Shown here in pieces: positions 9,785 to 18,897 of a DNA stretch of 64,000 nucleotides (position 1 is its first letter; each line of letters opens with the position of its first letter). This DNA comes from JBDHUW01 sp964642385 (GTDB taxonomy: Bacteria > Patescibacteriota > Gracilibacteria > Absconditabacterales > Absconditicoccaceae). Position numbers and translations under genes: made by a program. Under the pieces are notes generated by a model, which was not told the DNA's origin, searched no databases, and saw nothing but the letters and a program-made list of their open reading frames with translations. The DNA lies in NCBI GenBank assembly GCA_964642385.1, contig CAZXON010000002.1:124001-188000 (forward strand), in the 5' to 3' direction.

Positions 9785-10045
9785 TTATTTGAATGCAATA
9801 ATCTGATAACCATATTTTTCAACATCTTCTTTAGGCCAGAATGTGAAATTTTTGGTTTTGCCAACATAAGTAACTTCCTTTTCAATAGTCCTGCCAGTAA
9901 ATTCTTTGGTGTTAGGATCCCATTCCTGCAAAACCAAAACATCGCCTTCATTACATTCCCAATCAGCAAGACGAAGTTCGTAAGTTTTTTTCCCGTCCAG
10001 AATTTTTTGGAAGTATTCTGGCCAAACTTTCTTTTCGTGTTTCAT
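9785..10045 (-). CDS. DUF3850/ASCH-like (PUA-fold) protein (cassette 1)
   Basis: An 86-residue protein matching the DUF3850 pattern: KVWPEYFQKILDGKKTYELR, then EGDVLVLQEWDP and FTGRTIEKEVTYVG. These small PUA/ASCH-fold proteins are thought to bind RNA; the exact role is unknown. All five glycines are GGN, so the gene would be read identically in the standard code. It sits in the position next to the attI-like core, where new cassettes enter, so it is probably the latest arrival. The 14-bp inverted repeat TTTGCGAATGTGCC brackets it, with the left arm four bases past the stop. Confidence 0.85.
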   Translation of the reverse strand: MKHEKKVWPEYFQKILDGKKTYELRLADWECNEGDVLVLQEWDPNTKEFTGRTIEKEVTYVGKTKNFTFWPKEDVEKYGYQIIAFK

Positions 10046-10099
10046 AAAAATATGGTTATTGTTAAAACTTTATAAACTTTGTTAGGCACATTCGCAAAT

Positions 10100-10165
10100 G
10101 TCGCACAACTCGTCGCTATCTGACTTATGTCGGATAGGGACTAGATGGGGTGAGCAAATGTTGTG
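10100..10165 (-). other. attI-like core at the start of the cassette array
   Basis: On the minus strand a GTTGTGCGAC core marks the start of cassette 1. Before it lies an imperfect hairpin: GATAGCGACGAG pairs with CTAGTCCCTATC except for two mismatches around a 12-base loop. There is no R''-like AAC core on the distal side, which separates it from the attC sites. The position between the array and the recombinase suits an attI site. An ancestral attC that has decayed is the alternative. Confidence 0.55.
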
Positions 10166-10249
10166 TTTTTTGTCCTAACTTTGTCAGTTTTTTTCTGTTT
10201 TTGAAATTATATAGTTTCGTTAGTGTTTTTATATCTAAAAACCTAAAAA

Positions 10250-10666
10250 ATGCAAGGACTCTATACCGATGATTCACTGTTTGACCTTTGGAATGATGAA
10301 AAGAAAAAATTGAACAAATCTCATAAAATTATTTATCCACAACCGTGAGAAATTCGATATATTAAGATCTGAATCAATGTTTGAAAGGAGATTTTTTGAA
10401 AAAAGAAGTTTTTTAGACCGGTACTTGTAATAAATAGGATTGGTAATATGCTTTTTTGTATTCCATTGACCACTAAAGGTAAACAAACTGAATATTATAT
10501 GAAAATTCTCTCTTTTTCTGATAAAAAAGATTCTTATCTTGTTGTAAATCAAGGCAGAGTTTTTGATGCGCAAAGGTTTTTTATTAGAATTGGGAAAGTT
10601 ATCTTCAAAGAATTCGAACAAATAAAAAAACTTCTGTGTTGTAAATATTTCCCAGAAGTTCTATAA
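10250..10666 (+). CDS. MazF/PemK-like toxin
   Basis: A 138-residue protein of the PemK/MazF type, probably an mRNA endoribonuclease. The hallmarks are EIRYIKIGINVGKE, RPVLVINRIGN, CIPLTTKGK, VNQGRVFDAQRF and FIRIGKV, which follow the usual order. Glycines in PGEIR, IGINVG and IFGKK are UGA. No antitoxin ORF is visible next to it, so it may be an orphan or use an unrecognised partner. It sits between the attI-like site and the recombinase and reads in the same direction as the recombinase, a place where a stabilising module would make sense. Confidence 0.75.
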
Positions 10667-10673
10667 GATTTTT

Positions 10674-10762
10674 CCCCGGATTGTCCCGGGGAGGAGCCCC
10701 TAATTGGGCAGAGTTATTTACCCTATCGTTTTGTTGATAGGGCAGTGCCTACACGAGGTAGG
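10674..10762 (+). ncRNA. Cluster of four tandem hairpins upstream of the recombinase
   Basis: Four consecutive inverted repeats fill 89 bp: CCCCGG/CCGGGG (10674-10691), GCCC/GGGC (10696-10709), CCCTATC/GATAGGG (10721-10742) and CCTAC/GTAGG (10748-10762). The GC content is far above the local background. The first may terminate the toxin gene. The whole array looks like a structured leader RNA or a recombination or control element for the recombinase. I do not recognise a known RNA family. Confidence 0.45.
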
Positions 10763-10835
10763 TATAGCGAATGCAGTATATTAAAAACTCTTAAAAAATC
10801 AACTCTTTTTACTTTTTTAAAAATTATATTTCAAA

Positions 10836-11648
10836 ATGCAAGATTATCTCACTCATCTCTCCAGAGAACTTCACCAAAGAAACTATAGTCCAAGAACAAT
10901 AGAGATCTACTCCAATTGTCTTAAGGCTTTCTTACAACGGCTCAATCATGACGTTTCGCTGATTTCTCGTGAAAAGATTATTGATTTTATATTATGCCTA
11001 CAAAAACAAGGCAAAGCCCCCAAAACAGTCAATCTCTACAAAGAAGTCATCAAGTTTTTTTGTGATCAGATAGTAAAAGTATCTTTCAGCATTGATATCA
11101 AGCTCTCAAAAGAACCCAAAAAACTTCCTATAGTCCTTTCAAGGATAGAGCTTGATCGTATATTTACTGTCCCTCAAAATATCAAGCATAAACTTTTACT
11201 TATGGTAGCGTATGGTGCTGGCTTGAGAATATCTGAGGTCAAAAGTCTACGTCTACAAGATATTGATTTTGCTTCTTTGACGATACATATCAAATGAACC
11301 AAAGGACAGAAAGATAGGATAAGCCTCTTGTCCGAGAAAATCCGTGATGAATTGCAAAGATATTGTTCGTTGAAAAAACCTGATGAGTATGTTTTTGAAA
11401 GTGAAAGAGGAGGGATGTTACATGAGAGGACTTTGGCTCATATTTTTGAACACGCTAAACAAAAGGCTGGAATCGCTAAACCCGCAACTTTCCATTCGCT
11501 TCGTCATAGTTTTGCGACGCATCTGATTGAAAATGGGACCGATATTCGTTATGTGCAAGTATTGCTGGGACATAGCAATATCCGTACGACGCAGATCTAT
11601 ACTCAAGTGACCAATCCCGCTCTAAAAAATATTCTCAGTCCATTGTAA
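10836..11648 (+). CDS. Tyrosine recombinase, XerC/D-like (candidate cassette integrase)
   Basis: A 270-residue site-specific recombinase. The N-terminal SAM-like DNA-binding domain covers about residues 1-85. The catalytic set is complete: Arg131 (GAGLRISEV), Lys156 (GTKGQKDR), His220 and Arg223 (FHSLRHSF), His246 (LLGHSN) and Tyr255 (TQIYTQV). UGA gives Gly154. The C-terminal stretch from KPATFHSLRH to the final SPL closely resembles integron integrases. However, the roughly 35-residue insertion that defines IntI before that block is absent, so by domain content it is Xer-like. It reads away from the array, as intI does. It could be the array's integrase or a chromosomal Xer next to an integrase-less cluster. 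Confidence 0.88.
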
Positions 11649-11789
11649 TTCTTTGTAGGCAAAATTGATAATTTCTTCTCTTAAGAGTTTCTATTGCCAC
11701 CCAGATGTAAATTCGTATATTGAGAACAATAAGGAATTTTTGATGATATACCGATATTGTGCGAGATTTATTTTGTTCTTCTTATTCTC

Positions 11790-14429
11790 ATGCGTCTGTT
11801 GCTTCAACTTTTCAAAAAGATTCTATCGTTGCGTTATCGTGTCAAGATAAGAGGGGAGGAACATTTATTCTCTGGGAAAATGCTTTTGTTGGCAAATCAT
11901 GTTGCGCTAATTGACCCACAAATCATTACCACATTTTTGTGATCATATGCCAAATTTCGTACAGTTGCACAAGCATCATTTTTTTCTAATCCAATAATAT
12001 GACCGGTGTTAAAGTGGCTGAAAGCAATTCCAATAGATAACGATATAAGCTCAATGTCCCGTGATTGAGTTCTGGAAACATCACAAAAAGTGCTATCTGC
12101 ATTGGTTGCCTGAGACAACGTTTTGTTATATCCATCTGGACAACTTAAAACACAATGAGCAGAAAGAATTATTTGAAAAAAAGTCGCGTATGAGCTTCTT
12201 TCTGCATTGCCCAAAGATGTGCGTGTTGTGCTTGTTAGAACAACTGGTCTACGGTGAAGTTCTTCTTCAAAGGCTCGAGAGTGAAAGACACCATCATTAT
12301 TTTGGTTTTTTCTGAAATGAGTGCGATATTGGATTGCGAATCTTTTTGTATTTATTCCCAAAAGAGATGTCTTGATAGAACTGGAAGATGTAACCAAAAA
12401 ACTCCCAAAAAATCTGGCTGATGCGTGGAGTTTAGATCAATGCAATCAACGACTAGAAAATTTCTATAATATTCGTTGACCCGAACCATTGGAGTATACT
12501 CCTCATTATTTTTACTATAACGATGTAAAACACAAAGATATTCCTCTCGTTCTATGATCAGAAGAATTTATGAAAAATGTAAAAGATTACACGAGCATTG
12601 CTTATGATACTACGGTTTTTGAAGCAGTTCTTGGTCATATTCACACGATGAAACCAGATCTTCACAAGGATGATATTACACTTTCAACGCACGTTGTTTT
12701 TGATTTATTTTTTGATTCATTAGACACAGCAGAGTTGAAAGCGCATGTTCAATCTCTTTTCCCTTGATCATCCAATCCACCATTGCTTGATCTGAAATTG
12801 GTGTGAGATTATGTGATGATGGGCATGGGAAAAACTATTTGAGAAGAATATCTCAAGTCCTGTGATTGGGAATATGACGTGCCATTATGATTTTTGCGTG
12901 ATAAAATCGCTGATTTCACAGAAGAAAAAACTATTCTAGATCTTTTGAAATTGAGTTTTAAACAAGACATGAGTCAAAGTTTTTGTTTTGATTATGTGTT
13001 TGGTTTGCAATCAAGAAGAGATTATATGATCAAAGCATATCTCCTTGCAGATATCATCAAAAAATATGAAGGTGAGTATATCGCGATCCTGTTGCCTTCT
13101 TTGAGTGGAACAAGTTTGCTTGTGGTCGCTACATATCTAGCGTGAAAAATTCCAGTGATGTTGAATCGAACTCTGTCTCAGGAAGCATTTGAGCATTGTG
13201 TGAAATACAAAAACATACCTGCAGTTTTAACGAGTAAATCTTTTTACAAAAAAATTCAAGCACCGTATTTTGAAAAGAACAATTTAGTGTTTTTGGAAGA
13301 TATCCTAAAAAACATAACATTGAAACAAAAATTAGTAGCATTGTATAAATCGCTTCGTTTTTATACTCCTAAACAAAAAGAAGAAGCTGTAATTTTATTC
13401 ACCTCTTGAAGTGAATGATTGCCAAAAGCAGTTTCAATCTCACATCAAAATATTATCCAAGATGTCAAATGAGCATTGCAAGTAGTGAGTTTCAAGACAG
13501 ATGATATTTTGTTGTGATTTCTTCCACCGTTTCATAGTTTCTGATTTACGATAACTACTGTTTGCCCATTGATTACTGGTATTCGCATAGTTTATTCGCC
13601 TGATCCAAATGATGCTCAAACACTTGCAAAACTCATTGAACACACGCAAGCAACTTGAATCGCGACTACGCCTACTTTTTTTAAAAGGATATTATCGGTT
13701 GCTACTAACAAACAGATCGCATCACTAAGAAGTGTTGTAGCGTGAGCAGAGAAATGCCCATTGGATGTTTTTGCATTGCTCTGAGAAAAAGTTCCTACTG
13801 CCAAACTTATTGAATGATATGGGATCACTGAATGTAGTCCTGTTATTTCTGTAAATCCGCTTGAAAAGCCCAAACCAGGAACCGTCTGATTGCCTATTGG
13901 ATGATTACAGATTGTTGTTTTGGATTTGGAAACAAAAGAAAAAATCCAATCACCATGAAAAGAATGAATGATTTATGTAGCTGGACCGAGTGTTTTTTCT
14001 GGCTATCTTGATAAAAACCTTGAAGATCCTTTTGTGCAGATTGATAATCAAAAATTTTACAAAACCTGAGATTTGGGTTTTTTAGATGAAGATTGATATC
14101 TCACTCTTACCGGTAGACTCAAAAGATTCATCAAAATAGCAGGCGAAATGGTCTCTCTTCCATATATTGAAAACCTTTTACAAGAAAAGTTTGGAAGTGC
14201 ACAGGAAGTTACGTTGGCGATTGAAGCACAAGAACTTTCAAGTGGGAAAGCAAAAATTGTTCTTTTTCATACGCCCATAGTATCGATTTCATTAAAAGAA
14301 GCAAATCAGTACCTTAGAGAAAAGTGAGTTACTAACTTGATTTCGCTTTCTGATAGTATCCAGCTAGGAGCCATACCCGTCCTTTGAACATGAAAGATCG
14401 ATTATAAAGTTTTGAAAAAAATGATTTAA
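11790..14429 (+). CDS. aas: Fused lysophospholipid acyltransferase / acyl-ACP synthetase (Aas-like)
   Basis: An 879-residue two-part enzyme. Residues 1 to about 230 are a PlsC-type acyltransferase with NHVALIDP (HX4D-like block) and LLYPSGQLK. The rest is an AMP-forming ligase: ILFTSGSEGLPKAV (P-loop), the ATP-binding GYGITECSP, YKTGDLGFLDEDGYL and TGKIDYKVL with the C-terminal catalytic Lys. Like E. coli Aas, it should activate free fatty acids on an acyl carrier and pass them to lysophospholipids. In a reduced CPR genome this suggests reuse of host lipids. Many glycines are UGA. The phosphopantetheinyl transferase follows on the same strand. Confidence 0.9.
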
Positions 14430-14496
14430 TTCTGCTCTAAAAGGCTATTCTGCCAGACTCTTTAGGGGTTAATGTGTAGGAAACTACTACTAAAAA

Positions 14497-15189
14497 ATGA
14501 AACTATTTGAAAAATATGTAGATTATACTTGTGATATCAATCCAGAAAAAACATCATGTTGATCTGCCTGATTTTTTAGTATAATAAAAATAAATAGGAC
14601 AATACAGCAAGATGCAGAATTAGGTTTTTCTGAGCACTACAAAACACACTTGCAACAAACCTCACCACATTATAGCAAAACGTTGGTAGCAAGATATCTT
14701 GTAAGTGCTTTTTTTTTCCAACAGTATGGAGTGCGATATGAGATAGACTATACAAAATATTTCGTAAATGAACAATCTGAAAGGGATACAACCGGAAATC
14801 CAACGCCTAGACGATTCTCTTATTCTTTTACTGGTCAGTATGTTGTTATTGCTTTTGCAACCACCAAAATCGGCATTGATGCAGAGTTCTGCAAACCAAG
14901 AGATCCCGCATTGTTACAAAACCATCTCATTGGACAGCAATTTGACCAAATACATTTCAACAAAAATTTTTTTAAAAAAAATAGATCATGAGAACAATCC
15001 GAACAAAATTGAAACGATGCTGACCAGCGACGTAAATTTTACAAAACATGGACAGCGAAGGAAGCGATCGTTAAATACAAAGATTTGTCTGCAAATGAAA
15101 TTGAAGAAATAGATGAGCATGATTATCCAGTCAAAACTCATTATCTAAAAATAGCTGATCAAAAAATGGTAATTTCTATTGCCTGTTAG
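14497..15189 (+). CDS. 4'-phosphopantetheinyl transferase (Sfp-like)
   Basis: A 230-residue enzyme that attaches phosphopantetheine to a carrier protein. The two family motifs are present: IGIDAEFC (metal-binding Asp and Glu) and KTWTAKEAIVKY (the WxxKEA block). Length suits the Sfp class rather than the short AcpS. UGA codes the glycines in CGSAG and RSGEQ. It starts 67 bp after the acyl-ACP synthetase gene, so the two probably work together by making and loading an acyl carrier protein. No acyl carrier gene is seen in the window. Confidence 0.88.
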
Positions 15190-15239
15190 GTTCAATATTT
15201 TTTCCTTCTGCGCCATTTTCTATAGTACCAAAATGTGTT

Positions 15240-15686
15240 TTATAAATATCACGTTTTTTTTAATCAATCCAAAATCTTATTTGTTATGTCAGAAATGTTA
15301 TAATTATCAAAATCTTTTATAAACTTAGCATCTGATAATTCTGCAGTGGCTTTCAACACATCTACTAGTAATTCTGCAAAATAAACTCTGGCTTCTAGCA
15401 GGTCTCATTTATGAGGTGTTTGTCATATAAAATTATCAAAAAATTGCAGATTTTTCAATTTTGCTCCATTAAGTTCTTCTCATACCTCTCTATGTAAACA
15501 TTCCACATCGCTTTCTCATATCTCAGGTTTGCCTCATGGTAATATCCAAGTATCATGCTTTCTAACGAGCAATATTTCTTTTTTATCATTTATGATTGCA
15601 GAATTGATTGCAGTTCTCATAGCATAAATTAGCTTATAAAAATTATTTTCGTGGCTGATCAAGAAATGGTAATATCTTTTATTCAT
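15240..15686 (-). CDS. NUDIX hydrolase
   Basis: A 148-residue hydrolase of nucleoside diphosphates linked to another moiety. The NUDIX box is GGKPEIGESDVECLHREVGEEL, close to the consensus GX5EX7REVXEE; three of its glycines are UGA. The substrate cannot be told. Its ATG overlaps the 3' end of the RND permease gene by 8 bp, so it is the last gene of that operon and may be translationally coupled. Confidence 0.9.
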
Positions 15687-18600
15687 TAGTTTCGATCTCT
15701 TTCTTGTCTTTGGAAAAAACGTTGATCAATGTTGGCAGATACAAGAGTGTGATGAAAAACGACATTAATAATCAACCGATGAATGCAACTGCCATTCCAC
15801 CGTATATTTCGTCCTTCAGCGCGAGGATAATCAATCACAAAATAGTTGTTAATTTGGTCAAAAAGATAGGAATGAAACGTAAAGCGATTGATTTGCGGAA
15901 ACTATCAACGACGCTCATGCCTTGTTGCTCATAAAATATTTTGAAATCTTCCACGTGAATGATTGCTTGGTTTACTCATACTCATAGGATCCCAAATATT
16001 CATAATTGAGCTGGAAAATCAAAGGTCATACCAGTAATTGCAAGCAAAATAAGGGCTCCACCGATAGATAAAAAAATCGATGTGATAATTGCGGTAGGAT
16101 ATGCAAAATTTTTGAAGAGAACTACCAGGACAACATACATCAAAAAGATACCTATCACAATCGATATTCCTAAATCTCTTCCTGAGGTGTCTTGGAACTC
16201 CACATCTCATGCTGCTTTATAACTTACTCACTCTGGGGTAGGATTGTCTTTGATTACTTTTTCGATTGCAGCAGTGATATCTGAAAGAGCAACATCTGCT
16301 TGTTTGTCTGCTTGTATTTTGATTGCCTTATCACTTCAGAAACGGTCAATAGAAACTAACTCAGGCTCAAGAGAGACTGTTTTGACAACGTTTTGTAGTG
16401 GAATGTTGCCAATCTTTAGGTCTGAAAACGCACCATTGTATGAAATATATGCGCTCATCTTGATTGGGTCTTCAGCAATATCATTGAACTCTTTGATCAA
16501 AATACCGTTTGGCGTATATGAAGAATTTTGCATTCACGCAAAGAGCGTAGCAACTGATGCAGCATTGATATTATACTCTTTCAACTTGTTAGAATCTAAT
16601 GAATAATGCACTCTTCCGTTTGTATATTCTATATTGCTTCCTACATTAAATATTCCTTTTATTTGTTTTATCTTGGGCAAGATCTGTTCGTGATATTTTC
16701 AAATTTGTTCAAGGTCACTACCCATGATATAAAATCCAACTGGTTTTCATGAGCTTGGTCATGATGCTTGCTGAAGGGGAGTAATCTCCTCAATAAAACT
16801 ATATTTTGGTTTGATTTCTGTGTCTATGTATGCGCGAAGAGCTTCTAGAATAACCGCAGATGAAGTGGTTCTTTCATACTTTCACTTTTCTCCAAATAAT
16901 CTATTGATGCCCACAAGATCAAGTATCCCTTTTTTGGGTTTCTCATAGAGTTTTAATGTGATAGATGCGTAGTGTGATGTATCTCATCCCATACTTCTCA
17001 CGCCATTTACACTTCACACTTCCACGGTCTTGTACTGGAAGTCGTTTGCATAATTATTTTTTGTAAATGTATTTATGTCGTCTAAAATCATTTTTGTCTG
17101 TTGTCTATTTTGTTGATTGCTTATCCCTGGATTATATTTGATATTAACCCAAATATCGCTTTGGTCTCAAGATCTTAAGAAATCCATCTTGATAATTCAT
17201 ATAGGGATGAGAGCAATAGATCAGAAAAAAACAAGCCAAAAAGTTACGAGCGTCCACTTCGCCTTCTTTTTTGTTATATTCCTACGGAAAAACAGATCAC
17301 TAAATCGATTCCCTCGACGCTCAAGCATCAATAATGCTTTTGGTAGTTCAAATTCTTTGATCGGTTCGTCTGATTTTTTCGCTACTGGTAGCTCTGGTTG
17401 CTGTTTTTTGCTCTTATAAAAATAGCTGTACATTGCTGGCAGACAGATAAGTGCAACGACAAGAGAGATAGAAAGATTACTTATAATTACAATAGGAAAT
17501 GATTTCATAAATTCACCAATAATTCCGCTAAGATTGAAAAGGAGCGGCACGAATATGACGATGGTGCACATTGTTCCAAAAAATACTGCGGAACTATAAT
17601 TGTGGAGAGAGAATTTAATCGCCTTCCAAATATTTCATTTTTCTTCACGCAATCAAATACTTATCCCTTGTGATATAACAATCAAATTATCTACCATTAT
17701 TCACAAGACAAGAATCAGTGAAAATGAAACAATCATATTGAAACTAAATCCTCACTTATCCAGAAACAAGAAGTTGAGAAGATAAACAAGCAAAAACGCA
17801 ATGGATACAACAAGTGCAGACTTTGCGCCAAGAAAAACAATGATAACAAGCATCACAAAAACTCCTGTCTCCCAAAAGTTTTCTAAAAAAAGATTGTATG
17901 TTTGCTTGATAATGTCTTTGGATGACTGGATTTCTATCGTTTGCAAATCGGGATTTTGTGCGCGAAATGCTCAAACCGTTTCTTCTAATTTTACAGTCAG
18001 CTCATTGAGATCCGTACCAACACTTTTTGTGACAAAAAATCAAATAGAGTTTAGTGTTGTATCACCAGTGATGAGGAAAACACTTTTGCTAGATGGTTTA
18101 TAGGTGTGAGAAACAGTTGCAAGATCGCCAATTTTCAGCGTTCTTCCTGATAAATTCAAAATATTCATCCCTTGTATTTGGTCTATGATATCTGGTATCG
18201 TTGGTTCGTATGTTGCTATTTCAAATGAGTATAAACTTCAATCAATATCTTTCTTATCAGTCGGGATTTTCATAAATAAACTACGCAACTGTGAAATCGG
18301 ATATGATACATCCATATCAGCTACCAGTAGTTTATCTAAATCAAAATCAACTTTTATTTCTTGCTCAGGTTTCCCAGATATGGAAATTTTTGAAACTCAT
18401 GGAACTCCCTTGATGATGCTTTCTAATTCTTTTACCCTTTCATAGAGTATCTCAGAAGAAAATGGTCACGAAACATTGAACTGATAGACGGGCATCATCA
18501 TCATATCTATTTTCATTGGCATTGGTGTTTTGGCATCAGCAGGGAGGGTTGAACTGACTTGATCTATGACAGATTTGATATCGCTCCCAGCATCAAGATC

Positions 18601-18894
18601 TTTTGTTTTTCAATCAAATTCTACAAGGATAGAGGATACATTGTAGTAACTATATGAGTTGATGTTTTTGATCCCAGAGATTCATTTAAGTTGCCTCACA
18701 ATTTTGTCTGTGACTTGTTCATCTATGGTTTTGGGATCTGCGCCAGGGTATGTCGTGATGATGTTATAGTATGGAATATTTACGGAAGGAAATGCTTCTT
18801 TTGTAATTCAAAACAATGAAATTAATCCAAAAATAGTTCATATGACAATGAATAATAGTATGATCAATCTATTTTTTTTGATAAAATCAGCCAT
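15679..18894 (-). CDS. RND-family efflux permease (AcrB/MMPL-like)
   Basis: A 1071-residue inner-membrane transporter. It starts MADFIKKNRLIILLF and shows the expected two halves, each with a first transmembrane helix, a large extracellular porter domain and a cluster of helices. Helix clusters lie near residues 330-520 (FVMLVIIVFLGAKSAL; LVLGIMVDNLIVISQGISIG) and 870-1060 (ISIVIGIFLMYVVLVVLF). The DN in helix 4 is the site of the proton-relay aspartates. It should export drugs, lipids or other hydrophobic molecules with the adaptor encoded 3 bp upstream. No outer-membrane channel gene is present, as expected for a CPR cell. Confidence 0.9.
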
Positions 18895-18897
18895 TCG

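Noticed and set aside
9604..9969. Overlapping reading frames on both strands around the DUF3850 gene and attC site 7
   Set aside because: They are open by chance in a GC-richer stretch and match no family; the DUF3850 frame explains the region.
2753..10180. CRISPR array
   Set aside because: The repeats are 61-104 bp, differ in sequence, form attC-type double stems and are spaced by whole genes.
10836..11648. Calling the recombinase IntI outright
   Set aside because: The IntI-specific insertion is missing, so I call it Xer/IntI-like.
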